Assembly: GCF_000521505.1 (NCBI RefSeq)
Contig: NZ_CP003915.1
Coordinates: forward strand, 3,410,001 to 3,474,000
Source: Advenella mimigardefordensis DPN7
GTDB lineage: Bacteria; Pseudomonadota; Gammaproteobacteria; Burkholderiales; Burkholderiaceae_B
DNA: 64,000 nt
Direction of reading: 5' to 3'
This document shows, in pieces, positions 8,927 to 18,079 of the stretch (position 1 is its first letter; every line of letters starts with the position of its first letter). The notes beneath the pieces were generated by a model. That model searched no databases and was not told the origin of the DNA. It saw only the letters and a list, made by a program, of their open reading frames with translations. The translations under genes and the position numbers were made by a program.

Positions 8927-9577
8927 ATGAACTTCTCTTCGCTGTTTGGCTGGCTCCACGATAATCAGGCTCTCATGGCCATGTTGCACGATCACTGGAG
9001 CTGGGGTATCTGCCTGGTTGCCCTCATTCTCTTTCTGGAAACCGGCCTGGTCGTTCTGCCGTTTCTGCCCGGTGACTCCCTGCTTTTTGCCGTCGGCGCT
9101 TTCATGGGCATCAGTGGCATCCCGCCTTTTTGGTATATGGTCATGCTGTTTGCTGCCGCCGTAGTCGGCGACTACGTCAACTACTCCATCGGACGTTCGC
9201 CCCTGGGACAAACCTTGGTTCGCAAGGGCTGGGTCAAGCAAAATCACATTGAAAAAACGCATGCCTATTTTGAAAAATATGGTGGCTCCACCATTACCCT
9301 GGCACGCTTTATTCCCATCGTGCGCACCATTGCCCCCTTTCTGGCAGGACTCTCGGGCATGGATCGTCGCCATTTCGCGCTTTACAACGTATTAGGCGGC
9401 TTCCTGTGGATATTCCTGCTGGTCATGGCCGGTTATTTCCTGGGCCGCATTACCTGGGTGCAGGAAAATCTGTCCCTGTTTACCTTAGGCATCGTGATTA
9501 TTTCCGTGCTGCCCATGGCCTGGCATGTATTCAAGCTCTGGAAAGAAAGCCGTCAGGAAAAACCGGCAGGCAAATAA
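8927..9577 (+). CDS. DedA-family inner-membrane protein
   Basis: A 216-residue membrane protein of the DedA/SNARE-associated family. It has the conserved amphipathic/re-entrant segments with the acidic motif FLETGLVVLPFLPGDSLLF (about 40-58), the GDYVNYSIGRSPLG segment, and the basic FIPIVRTIAPFLAG region (about 125-138), then further membrane helices. DedA proteins are linked to undecaprenyl-phosphate or lipid flipping and to proton-motive-force maintenance. There is no operon partner: the DJ-1 gene is divergent and the next gene is 184 bases downstream. Confidence 0.92.
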   Translation: MNFSSLFGWLHDNQALMAMLHDHWSWGICLVALILFLETGLVVLPFLPGDSLLFAVGAFMGISGIPPFWYMVMLFAAAVVGDYVNYSIGRSPLGQTLVRKGWVKQNHIEKTHAYFEKYGGSTITLARFIPIVRTIAPFLAGLSGMDRRHFALYNVLGGFLWIFLLVMAGYFLGRITWVQENLSLFTLGIVIISVLPMAWHVFKLWKESRQEKPAGK

Positions 9578-9761
9578 CCTTAGAACACCCCCTCCCTTGG
9601 CGCGACGGGCACGATCATGCAATCCGGATAACTACGGATGCAGACCGTGCCTTTTCTTTTATTACATTACGTAATAATATTCAAAGAAATAGTTGTTTTC
9701 CGATAGATAAAATCCGGTCTATCTTCTTGCTTTGTGCCGTAACCCTAAACTGGAGTCTGCT

Positions 9762-10784
9762 ATGTCTGCCCTATTGAAAGCTTCACTTGCCTCGCTCGCC
9801 ATCGCAGCGGCGATCCCAGGCATCACCCATGCGGCAACGCTGGATACCGTCAAACAACGCGGCTCTGTCGTATGCGGTGCTACTACTGGCTTTGCCGGTT
9901 TTTCCGCGCCCGATGCCAAAGGCCAGTGGCAGGGTCTGGACGTAGATCTGTGCAAAAGCATTGCCGCTGCAGTGTTTGGCGATGCCAGCAAATTCAAGAT
10001 CGTACCGCTGAACTCTCAACAGCGTTTTACCGCTCTGCAATCGGGCGAAGTTGACGTCCTTACCCGCAACACCACCGTCACCCAACAGCGCGATACGGCA
10101 CTGGGTCTGATTGCCGCCGGCGTCAATTTTTATGACGGACAAGGCTTTCTGGTGTCCAAAAAACTTGGCGTGAAAAGTGCCAAGGAACTCAATGGCGCCA
10201 CCATCTGCCTGCAAACCGGCACGTCAAATGAAAACACGCTGGCCGACTGGGCCCGCGCCAACAAGGTAGAGTACAAACCCGTAGTCTTCGATCAGTTCAA
10301 TGAGGTGGTCAATGCCTTCGCAACCAACCGTTGCGACGTCTTCTCTACCGATGCCTCCGGCCTGGCATCCATTCGCATTTCCAAACTGTCTTCGCCTGAT
10401 GATTACGAAGTGCTGCCGGAAATCATTTCCAAAGAGCCGCTGGGCCCCTTTGTACGTCAGGGCGACGATGCCTGGCTTAACATCGTCAAATGGGTCTTTC
10501 AGGCGACCGTTAATGCCGAAGAACTGGGCGTAACCACGGCCAATGTCGATGAACAGCTCAAAAGTACCAATCCCAATATCCAGCGCTTGCTGGGTGTTAC
10601 GCCTGGTGCCGGTAAAAATCTGGGACTGGATGAAAAATGGGCCTATAACGTCATCAAACAAGTGGGCAATTACGGCGAGAGTTTTGAACGTAATGTCGGC
10701 CAGGGCAGCCCGCTGAAAATCAAGCGTGGCCTGAATGCCTTGTGGACAGACGGCGGCCTGCAATACGGATTGCCTATCCGCTAA
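9762..10784 (+). CDS. aapJ: AapJ-like general L-amino-acid ABC transporter binding protein
   Basis: A 340-residue periplasmic solute-binding protein of family 3. The signal peptide ends at about residue 24 (GITHA) and the mature start is ATLDTVKQRG. Two lobes follow, with typical DVDLCKSIAAAVFGD, GEVDVLTRNTT and CLQTGTSNENTLADW segments, which match AapJ/BztA proteins of the general amino-acid permease rather than the shorter 250-residue binding proteins. The start was set at 9762 from the signal peptide (the frame is open from 9732). No aapQ, aapM or aapP follows: it is an orphan closed by its own terminator, so it must share a permease encoded elsewhere or act alone. Confidence 0.9.
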   Translation: MSALLKASLASLAIAAAIPGITHAATLDTVKQRGSVVCGATTGFAGFSAPDAKGQWQGLDVDLCKSIAAAVFGDASKFKIVPLNSQQRFTALQSGEVDVLTRNTTVTQQRDTALGLIAAGVNFYDGQGFLVSKKLGVKSAKELNGATICLQTGTSNENTLADWARANKVEYKPVVFDQFNEVVNAFATNRCDVFSTDASGLASIRISKLSSPDDYEVLPEIISKEPLGPFVRQGDDAWLNIVKWVFQATVNAEELGVTTANVDEQLKSTNPNIQRLLGVTPGAGKNLGLDEKWAYNVIKQVGNYGESFERNVGQGSPLKIKRGLNALWTDGGLQYGLPIR

Positions 10785-10824
10785 TTGCGCTTTTGCCTGC
10801 CGTCGATAAAGACGGTCAGTCCGG

Positions 10825-10854
10825 AAAGGCCCGCTATGCAATGCGGGCCTTTTT
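10825..10854 (+). terminator. Rho-independent terminator after the AapJ-like gene
   Basis: A perfect 10-bp stem, AAAGGCCCGC (10825-10834) with GCGGGCCTTT (10843-10852), and an 8-base loop are followed by further T residues. It lies 40 bases after the aapJ-like stop and separates that gene from the fhu operon. Confidence 0.9.
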
Positions 10855-10982
10855 ACATTCTGCGCCACCCAAAGCCCCGGCAACAGGCGCGCGTCAATGC
10901 CTTGCCCGCCACTTACCCACCTGAGCCATGGCGCCGATCAATCCCGGGTAATAACGTAAAAGACAAGGAAAACACCCGATGG

Positions 10983-11001
10983 GATATTGAGAATCATTTA
11001 C
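10983..11001 (+). promoter_or_regulatory. Probable Fur box controlling fhuCDB
   Basis: GATATTGAGAATCATTTAC agrees with the 19-base Fur consensus GATAATGATAATCATTATC at 15 of 19 positions. It lies 35 bases upstream of the fhuC start, where a Fur repressor would block transcription when iron is plentiful. I saw no comparably good match elsewhere in the window, although I did not scan exhaustively. Confidence 0.8.
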
Positions 11002-11035
11002 AATCACCGCATTGTTCTATTCTGCCGGATACACG

Positions 11036-11803
11036 ATGATCCAGATTGAAAACGCTGGTTTTCAAACCTCTTCCAAAACCCTCTTGCATCCACTCACCAC
11101 GCAATTTGAACGTGGCAAGTTCTACGGATTGATCGGCCACAATGGCTCGGGCAAGTCCACACTGCTGAAGCTGCTGGCGCGTGAGCACAGCCCTTCGCAG
11201 GGCGCCATCCTGCTGGACAATACGCGTATAAATACGCTGTCCAACCGCGAGTACGCGCGCAGGCTGGCCTATTTGCCACAATATACGCCGGTCATTCCCG
11301 ATATGAGCGCCCGCGAACTGGTGGAACTGGGACGTTATTCATGGAACAGCATCTGGCGCAACAATAACCCCGACAACGGTTCAGCCGTTGCGCGGGCCAT
11401 CGAACTGACCGATACCGGGGCTTTCATGCCTGCGCTGCTCGATTCGCTCTCAGGCGGCGAGCGCCAGCGGGTATGGATTGCCATGCTACTGGCCCAGAAC
11501 ACTCCCTATATCCTGCTGGACGAACCACTGGCGGCACTGGATCTTAAACATCAGCTTGAAGTGATGCAATTGCTGCAACGGCTGGCTCATCAGGAAAACC
11601 AATGCGTCATCGCGGTCATTCATGATATCAATCTGGCTACACGCTATTGCGATCAGCTACTCGCTTTGCGTGCAGGCAGGCTGATCTACGCAGAACCGTC
11701 AGCCGCCCTGCTCGATCAGCAAAAGTTACGTCACATCTACGATGTCGAGCTGCAATTGATCAGCCATCCCGTGCATCCGGGCGTGCAACTGGCGTTCAAC
11801 TGA
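11036..11803 (+). CDS. fhuC: FhuC, ATPase of the ferric-hydroxamate siderophore importer
   Basis: A 255-residue ABC ATPase. Walker A is GHNGSGKS (34-41), the signature is LSGGERQR, Walker B is ILLDEP, and the switch His lies in AVIHDIN. The N-terminal stretch TLLHPL...GLIGHNGSGKSTLLK and the SLSGGERQRVWIAML region look closely like Escherichia coli FhuC, closer than to FecE or BtuD as I remember them. The protein energises FhuB to bring ferric hydroxamates (ferrichrome, ferrioxamine) into the cytoplasm. The start at 11036 follows the Fur box; fhuD starts 8 bases after its stop. No TonB-dependent receptor is encoded beside it. Confidence 0.93.
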   Translation: MIQIENAGFQTSSKTLLHPLTTQFERGKFYGLIGHNGSGKSTLLKLLAREHSPSQGAILLDNTRINTLSNREYARRLAYLPQYTPVIPDMSARELVELGRYSWNSIWRNNNPDNGSAVARAIELTDTGAFMPALLDSLSGGERQRVWIAMLLAQNTPYILLDEPLAALDLKHQLEVMQLLQRLAHQENQCVIAVIHDINLATRYCDQLLALRAGRLIYAEPSAALLDQQKLRHIYDVELQLISHPVHPGVQLAFN

Positions 11804-11811
11804 GCCGCCGC

Positions 11812-12807
11812 ATGACCATATCCATTGCATTTCGCTGTTGCATACTTCTCGGCGCCTGCCTGATGGCCAACTCAGCGCTTGCCACTACTGCTGCGAGTCA
11901 GACCAATCCAGCGAACGAGGCAGCACCTTCTGCTTCTGCACCGCCGCCCCTTGCAAAAAAGGCACCACAACGCATTGCCGTCCTGGACTGGACGATTGCG
12001 GAAACCATGGCCGCCATGGAAATTTTCCCTGCGGCGATCGCGGAAAAAAACAGCTACCAGGTGTGGAGCCAATCGCCTGCCATGCCGGCGAGCACACTGG
12101 ATCTGGGCATGCGTGCCCAGCCCAATCCCGACCGGCTGATCCGGCTGGCGCCCGACCTGATTCTGGCGTCGCAGGATTATGCCTTCGTTAAAGGCCTGCT
12201 TGAGCGTATTGGCCCCACCACACTGCTGGACGTCTACACGCCAGGACAGGATATCTATGAGAATCTGCGTGCGCTGGCAATGCGGATCGGCGACATTACA
12301 GGGCATGCCGACCGAGCCGCCCGTTATATTGCACAGACCGATAAGGCACTTGAGACGATCAGCCACGAGCTTGAGCCGCACCGGGGGCAGCCGGTCGCGA
12401 TTATTCAGTTTATCGATGCCCGCAATGTCCGTATCTATGGCAAGCCCAGCCTTTTTTCCACCGCGCTGGAAAAAATCGGCATCACCAATGCGTGGACAGC
12501 TGCCGTGAACCAGTGGGGGTTTCAGAGCGCAGACCTGACCCATCTGGCCGCTCTGCCCAAAGACACCACCCTCTTCATCATTAAGCCCTATCCGGCAGAT
12601 CTGCCCGGCAAGTTACAGGACAACGTCATCTGGCAGGCATTACCGGCTGTACGTAACAACCGGATCATTCTTGCCGACCCCATCTGGACGCTGGGCGGCT
12701 TAAGCACCGTGCTGCGCTTTGCGCAGACGGTCCGGGATGGTTTGCAGGAACAGGATGCCAACGCCGGCTCGAACGCGGCTTTCCGTTTTCCCGGATATCA
12801 GCAATGA
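11812..12807 (+). CDS. fhuD: FhuD, periplasmic ferric-hydroxamate binding protein
   Basis: A 331-residue class III binding protein. The N-terminal signal (hydrophobic CCILLGACLMANSALA) is followed by a Pro/Ala/Ser linker, and the FhuD-type lobe begins RIAVLDWTIAETM at about residue 53. LIRLAPDLIL and the long backbone helix are typical. Position between fhuC and fhuB supports FhuD rather than FepB or BtuF. The frame is open far upstream inside fhuC, but only this start gives a signal peptide and it sits 8 bases after the fhuC stop. It overlaps fhuB by 4 bases (ATGA), implying translational coupling. Confidence 0.92.
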   Translation: MTISIAFRCCILLGACLMANSALATTAASQTNPANEAAPSASAPPPLAKKAPQRIAVLDWTIAETMAAMEIFPAAIAEKNSYQVWSQSPAMPASTLDLGMRAQPNPDRLIRLAPDLILASQDYAFVKGLLERIGPTTLLDVYTPGQDIYENLRALAMRIGDITGHADRAARYIAQTDKALETISHELEPHRGQPVAIIQFIDARNVRIYGKPSLFSTALEKIGITNAWTAAVNQWGFQSADLTHLAALPKDTTLFIIKPYPADLPGKLQDNVIWQALPAVRNNRIILADPIWTLGGLSTVLRFAQTVRDGLQEQDANAGSNAAFRFPGYQQ

Positions 12808-14777
12808 AATATACCTTTTCCGCAAGAATCCTTGCTCTGTTCAGTGGTGCCATCGCGATTGCGCTGATCGCAGCCGTCATGATCGTCGCTGCGCCGGGTC
12901 ACCATGCAGGATCAGACGCCGCCATGCAGCAACTGGTGTTCTGGCATGGCATCCTGCCCAGAATAGCCATGGCGCTGCTTTGCGGTACCTGCCTGGGTCT
13001 GAGCGGATTTATTCTGCAGCAGGTCACGCAGAACACGCTGGCGGCCCCCGACACGCTGGCTATCAGTAGCGGCGCCCAGTTCGCGCTGTTAATGGGCATG
13101 ATGTATTTCCCGCAGGCGCAATTATTTGACTCCACCCTGCTCGCCATGATCGGCAGCCTGGTGAGCAGTCTGCTCATGCTGCTCTTCATCCGGAGAGCCG
13201 GCAGCGCAGGCAATACGATGATTTTGATCGGATTGATGCTGACGCTGTTGCTAACGACGCTCAGCAATATGTATCTGATCCTTAACCCCGACCAGCTCTA
13301 CGGACTCATCATCTGGGGTGCCGGCTCGCTCAGTCAGGACTCCTGGGGCCCCGCACTGCGTACCGGTTGGCAAACCCTGTTGTGCCTGCCGCTATCCTGG
13401 TTACTGCTGCCTTCGCTGCGCGCCTTTGCCTTGCAGGGAACGCTTGCCAAAAGCGTCGGCGTGAATGTTCGACTGGTACGCGTCACCGGCTTCATCCTCG
13501 TTTCATTCCTGATTGCCATCGTTGTCAGCAGTGTCGGCGTGATTGCCTTTGTCGGCCTGGCCGCACCGGTGATCGCCCGCTCCCTGGGCGTCACCGACAT
13601 TCGCAAGCAATGGGCTTATGCCATGCTGTTCGGCGCCCTGCTGCTATCCATTACCGATTCAGCACTGCAACTGGCCACTTACCGCTGGCCCAACAGCATC
13701 ATGACAGGCACCGTGACGGCTCTGCTGGGTGTGCCGGTACTGCTGTTGCTACTTATGAAACAGCGTAGTCACACGCGCCAGGAAGTCGCACCACTACATG
13801 CGGGCTTGCGCCTGCCCGGAGGACAGTTGCGGAAACGTATGCTCCTGTTGATGGCGCTTGCGATTGGCTGCTTCGTGCTGCTGCCACATATCACTCACAA
13901 TGTTGCGGGCAACTGGACCCTGGTCGCGCACATTGACCCAACCATTGCGCTGTTTACCGAAAATCGTACGCTAACGGCCATCCTGTTTGGTATCGCCATC
14001 GCCTGCGCCGGCACCCTGATTCAAAACATGACCAACAACAGCATGGCCTCACCCGAATTTCTGGGCGTCACCTCCGGTACCGGGCTGGGTCTGATCGGAC
14101 TGATGATGCTGGTGCCCGCGCCCTCACCACTTCTGTACCTCGTCTGCGGTATTGGCGGCGCTTTTGCCAGCCTGCTCTTTGTGATGCTGATCAATGCTCG
14201 CAACCAGTTTCAGCCCGAAAAAATCCTGCTGACCGGCATGGCGCTCACGCAATTGTTCAGCTCGCTGCTGACCCTTACCCTCGCCAGCGGCATGCAGCAA
14301 GTGCAACAGCTGCTGATATGGATATCCGGCGATACCTACATGAGCCTGCTGCAAAATGATCTGCCGGTTCGCTATGGCATTGTGGCATTACTGATCCTGC
14401 TGGCCTGCGTTACCCGGCGCCCCCTGAGTCTGCTGCGTCTGGGCGACCCGGTTGCCCGCGCTACCGGTCAGCGTCCCATGCTCACTCGCACGCTGTTGTT
14501 CCTGCTGATTGCCGCACTCACCACACTGGCCTCCATTACCATCGGCCCAACCAGCTTTGTGGGATTGATTGCACCGCATCTGGCCCGCTCCGTGGGTTTT
14601 CATGGATTGCGCACGCAAATGCTGGCCTCCTCTCTTATTGCCATTGTGATCATGTTGTGCGCGGACCTGCTGGGCAGACACATCATGTTCCCCTATGAAG
14701 TTCCCACCGGCCTGATTGCCACCTTCATCGGCGCCGTCTATTTTCTATGGCAATTTACCCGAAAACAGAAGGTGTAA
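12804..14777 (+). CDS. fhuB: FhuB, double-length permease of the ferric-hydroxamate importer
   Basis: A 657-residue inner-membrane permease made of two tandem FecCD-type halves. That doubling is characteristic of FhuB (about 660 residues in E. coli), whereas other siderophore permeases are usually two separate half-length proteins. Each half has about ten hydrophobic helices and the cytoplasmic coupling segment with GLAAPVIARSLG (first half, near 250) and GLIAPHLARSVG (second half, near 590). It overlaps fhuD by 4 bases and runs to within 21 bases of the pabBC start. Confidence 0.95.
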   Translation: MKYTFSARILALFSGAIAIALIAAVMIVAAPGHHAGSDAAMQQLVFWHGILPRIAMALLCGTCLGLSGFILQQVTQNTLAAPDTLAISSGAQFALLMGMMYFPQAQLFDSTLLAMIGSLVSSLLMLLFIRRAGSAGNTMILIGLMLTLLLTTLSNMYLILNPDQLYGLIIWGAGSLSQDSWGPALRTGWQTLLCLPLSWLLLPSLRAFALQGTLAKSVGVNVRLVRVTGFILVSFLIAIVVSSVGVIAFVGLAAPVIARSLGVTDIRKQWAYAMLFGALLLSITDSALQLATYRWPNSIMTGTVTALLGVPVLLLLLMKQRSHTRQEVAPLHAGLRLPGGQLRKRMLLLMALAIGCFVLLPHITHNVAGNWTLVAHIDPTIALFTENRTLTAILFGIAIACAGTLIQNMTNNSMASPEFLGVTSGTGLGLIGLMMLVPAPSPLLYLVCGIGGAFASLLFVMLINARNQFQPEKILLTGMALTQLFSSLLTLTLASGMQQVQQLLIWISGDTYMSLLQNDLPVRYGIVALLILLACVTRRPLSLLRLGDPVARATGQRPMLTRTLLFLLIAALTTLASITIGPTSFVGLIAPHLARSVGFHGLRTQMLASSLIAIVIMLCADLLGRHIMFPYEVPTGLIATFIGAVYFLWQFTRKQKV

Positions 14778-14797
14778 TTCCGGTATCATTGCGTGCC

Positions 14798-16654
14798 ATG
14801 GACACATTGCACCCTTTCGTTCTATTTGACGATGCCGTTACCGGGCAGGCCACGCTGCTGGAGGCATTTGTACGCGCTGATACCATTACTGCCGCGCAAC
14901 GGACAAGCCTGGATAGCGTGCTCGCCGATGGTTGGGAGCAGGCCCTGCATCCGGCCATCTTCATTCCCTACGAATTCGGCATGGCCGACGCTGCCAACGC
15001 AGCACAAGCGGGTGACACGGCATTGCAGATCCACTGGTTCTCACAAGCGACCACGCTATCGGACGAGCACATTGACGCCTGGCTGACACAGCAGGCGGAT
15101 GGGCATGATCCGAACCGGCAACCGGCGGGACTGTGCAATCTGCAATTGCAGCCAGCGTTTGAGGATTACCGGCAGCAGCTTGATCGATTGCACCAGGCCA
15201 TCACCCGCGGCGATTTCTATCAAATCAATTACACCGCAAGACAATACTTCGAAACCTACGGTTCACCGGTGTCGCTATACCGCGCTCTGCGATCCAGGCA
15301 ACCGGTTCCTTACGGCGTGCTGGCCTGGTTGCCGCATCAGCGCATGGCACCCTGGACAGTCTGCCTGTCTCCGGAGTTATTCATCCGTATTCATGACAAT
15401 GGCCTGATCGGCGCCGAACCCATGAAGGGTACCCTTGCCTGTCAGCCGGAAGATGACATCGACGCACTGGCTCGCCTGCTGCGCAATGACAGTAAAAACC
15501 GGGCGGAGAATCTGATGATCGTGGACTTATTGCGCAACGATTTATCCATGCTTGCGCAGCCCAACGGGGTACAGGTGCAGGAACTGTTCAAAGTGACCCG
15601 CTTTGGTCAGGTGCTGCAAATGACCACGCCGATACAGTGTCAGGTACGCCCCCACATTACGATGGCAGATGTGATTGGCGCGTTGTTTCCCTGTGGTTCC
15701 ATTACCGGCGCGCCAAAAAAAATGAGCATGCACTATATCGCAGAAAGTGAAATTGCTCCGCGGCACTTATACACCGGGAGCATCGGCTATCTGCAACCAT
15801 CCGACAATACGCTGGGCACCAAAGGCTGCTTCAATGTAGCCATTCGTACAATAACCCTGCAGCCTATGCGCGAACAGGCGCTTGCCTGCACCGGGGTGAT
15901 GGGCGTGGGTGGTGGCATAGTGTATGACAGCACGGCCCAATCCGAATACGAAGAAATTCACTGGAAGGCGCGTTTTCTGCAAACCATTCCTGCCGATTTC
16001 GCACTGTTTGAAACGATGCTGGTAGAGCAAAGCCAATGCGCATTGCTGGGCCGGCATATCGAACGTCTGCTTGCCTCTGCACGCGGGCTGGGCTTTGTTG
16101 CGGACCAACGAGCATTAGCAGAGCAGTTGCAGCAATTCATTGCCGCACAGCCGCCGGACGCCAGCCTGCGCGTACGTGCCGTGCTGACGCAAAACGGCGC
16201 CTGTGAGACCCGTGCTTTTCCCCTCGATACACCGGCAACCCAAGCCGGGCATGGTCTGCCTTCGGTGAGCCTTGCACCGCGCTTATTACCGGTATGTGAC
16301 CCCTTGCGTCGCTTTAAAACGACATGGCGCAAACATTATGACAATGATTTACAACAGGCTGCCGTTTCAGGTGATTTCGACGTTCTTTATTTCAATCATG
16401 ATGGTCAGCTGCTTGAAGGCGCACGCACGTCCGTCTTTATTCACTATCTTGGTGCATGGCTGACACCCGCCCTGAGTCTGGATATTTTGCCCGGCGTCAT
16501 GCGCGCACAGGTACTGGCCAATCCTGCACAGTATCTGCAGACGGATCACGTTACCGAAGGACCTATCACCCTGCCCATGCTGCAAGCGGCCGATGCTATC
16601 GTCGTCACCAATGCCCTGCGCGGGTGCATACCCGTAAGACTCAAATCAGCCTGA
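14798..16654 (+). CDS. pabB: PabB-PabC fusion: aminodeoxychorismate synthase component I plus 4-amino-4-deoxychorismate lyase
   Basis: A 618-residue fusion for p-aminobenzoate, and so folate, synthesis. The first ~400 residues are an anthranilate/aminodeoxychorismate synthase component I domain, with PMKGT, NRAENLMIVDLLRNDL, and the chorismate-site segments GSITGAPKK and SEYEEIHWKARF. From about residue 405 a class IV aminotransferase-like lyase domain follows (FALFETMLVE..., then GARTSVFI and LPGVMRAQVL). Fusing the two makes one polypeptide convert chorismate plus ammonia to pABA, given a PabA glutaminase from elsewhere. ATG 14747 inside fhuB is an in-frame alternative start. It is co-directional with the siderophore genes, probably by position only. 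Confidence 0.92.
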   Translation: MDTLHPFVLFDDAVTGQATLLEAFVRADTITAAQRTSLDSVLADGWEQALHPAIFIPYEFGMADAANAAQAGDTALQIHWFSQATTLSDEHIDAWLTQQADGHDPNRQPAGLCNLQLQPAFEDYRQQLDRLHQAITRGDFYQINYTARQYFETYGSPVSLYRALRSRQPVPYGVLAWLPHQRMAPWTVCLSPELFIRIHDNGLIGAEPMKGTLACQPEDDIDALARLLRNDSKNRAENLMIVDLLRNDLSMLAQPNGVQVQELFKVTRFGQVLQMTTPIQCQVRPHITMADVIGALFPCGSITGAPKKMSMHYIAESEIAPRHLYTGSIGYLQPSDNTLGTKGCFNVAIRTITLQPMREQALACTGVMGVGGGIVYDSTAQSEYEEIHWKARFLQTIPADFALFETMLVEQSQCALLGRHIERLLASARGLGFVADQRALAEQLQQFIAAQPPDASLRVRAVLTQNGACETRAFPLDTPATQAGHGLPSVSLAPRLLPVCDPLRRFKTTWRKHYDNDLQQAAVSGDFDVLYFNHDGQLLEGARTSVFIHYLGAWLTPALSLDILPGVMRAQVLANPAQYLQTDHVTEGPITLPMLQAADAIVVTNALRGCIPVRLKSA

Positions 16655-16875
16655 CATTGGTGCAGCCGGCAGGCTACGCCATGTCCCGTACGCGGCTGCA
16701 CTGCCGCGCTAAAGACACGTATTGCAACGACTGGCGGGACAGGAAAATACAACAATTGTTCATTTACGTGATATCTTCATACAGTCATCTTAGTATTTCA
16801 TGCAAGATCCACACCTGCACTGCACTCATGAGGTGAAGACAGGTTAATGCTACATTACCGTGGGGATACCACATT

Positions 16876-17979
16876 ATGGCTCGCAGCATGAGCTCCATTT
16901 TTCTGAAAACCGCCCGCAAAATTGCGCGCCAGCAAAGCAACGCACTCATCAAGGCGACGCAGTCCAATATGAAACTGGCTGCGTCGGCCTTCAATCACAA
17001 CCCGTTGTTCCCTCCCTCACCGGTCGCGGTGTTGCGCCCGGCAAAGAAGCCCGTCCCGCCACCCTTCCGTCACGGTTCCTGGACAGAACGGGTGTTCAAG
17101 GTGCCGACAACGATCTCCCTGTTTTTCCGGCGTTTGAGTTACTTCCTGTATGTACCGCCATCGCGTGAAATGAAGGGCAGCGCCATGCTGGTCATGCTGC
17201 ATGGCTGCAAACAGACGGCGACGGAGTTCGCGCAGGGAACACGGATGAACCAGCTCGCAGCCAAAGCGAATATGGTCGTTGTGTATCCCCAGCAGTCGCG
17301 ACAGCGCCAGACCCTGCGCTGCTGGCGCTGGTATCTGCCCGATCAGCAACACGGCTATGCCGAGGCCGATGCGATTGCCGCGCTGGTGCGCAATCTGATA
17401 CAGCGACACAAACTGGATAAAACGCGGATTTATCTGGCGGGCATGTCGGCCGGTGCCGGCATGAGCAGCCTGCTGGCCTTGCGCCACCCCCAGCTGTTTG
17501 CTGCAGTGGCCTTGCATTCGGGGCCTGTGATGGGCAATGCGAGCAGCCTGTCCAGTGGCTTGCAAACCATGCGACGCGGCACGCTGAATGATCCGCTGAC
17601 CGCACTCAAATCTGCCAACGACACGCTGACGGCCAGCGAGGACTACCTGCCAGCCCTGATCCTGCAGGGGCAGCTGGACCGGGTCGTCTCTGCCAACAAC
17701 GGCGAACAGCTGGCGCGTCAGTTTGCCTGGCTCAATGGGTTTGATGAGCAGGCACAGCCCGTGGAAAAGCAGCTGCGAGAACAAACCTCGCGCGAATACA
17801 CGCAGTTTGATTTCAAACGCGCCCGCAAGACGATTGTTCGTTTGTGTCAGCTCAGAAAAGTGGGCCATGCATGGAGCGGCGGCGACAGCCGGCTGGACTT
17901 CAACACCCCGGATGGCCCGAATGCCTCAAGCCTGATCATGCAATTTTTCAGGATGCATCAACGCGGCGAGAAAATCTAG
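16876..17979 (+). CDS. PHB-depolymerase-family esterase
   Basis: A 367-residue alpha/beta hydrolase of the LpqC/poly-hydroxybutyrate depolymerase family. The oxyanion region LVMLHGCKQTATEFA (about 105-119) and the lipase box GMSAG (nucleophile Ser191) are clear. The VVVYPQQS strand and the C-terminal VGHAWSGG with the His complete the triad. The first ~60 residues are basic and Pro-rich, without a clear signal peptide, which suggests an intracellular or granule-associated enzyme rather than a secreted depolymerase. The actual substrate (PHB, polyketide or feruloyl esters) is not readable. It is flanked by a 221-base gap in which I see nothing coding. Confidence 0.85.
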   Translation: MARSMSSIFLKTARKIARQQSNALIKATQSNMKLAASAFNHNPLFPPSPVAVLRPAKKPVPPPFRHGSWTERVFKVPTTISLFFRRLSYFLYVPPSREMKGSAMLVMLHGCKQTATEFAQGTRMNQLAAKANMVVVYPQQSRQRQTLRCWRWYLPDQQHGYAEADAIAALVRNLIQRHKLDKTRIYLAGMSAGAGMSSLLALRHPQLFAAVALHSGPVMGNASSLSSGLQTMRRGTLNDPLTALKSANDTLTASEDYLPALILQGQLDRVVSANNGEQLARQFAWLNGFDEQAQPVEKQLREQTSREYTQFDFKRARKTIVRLCQLRKVGHAWSGGDSRLDFNTPDGPNASSLIMQFFRMHQRGEKI

Positions 17980-18025
17980 CGGCAAACGGTCAGATGTGAT
18001 TGGGTCAATTCACAGTCACGTGGTC

Positions 18026-18079
18026 TGAGTCAGGGCGGGGCAGTCAGGGGATCTGGGTCAGGACGTCTGGGTCAGGAAC
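18026..18079. repeat. Short degenerate GTCAGG repeats at the adenine deaminase 3' end
   Basis: Five spaced GTCAGG-type units occur here; the last two share the 12-mer TCTGGGTCAGGA (18052-18063 and 18066-18077). They straddle the stop codon of the deaminase gene, so the last codons (FLTQTS) are made of the repeat. Probably replication slippage; no function evident. Confidence 0.5.

Noticed and set aside
16655..16875. Small gene between pabBC and the PHB-depolymerase-type gene
   Set aside because: Only short frames overlapping neighbouring genes are open, with no ribosome binding site or recognisable product.
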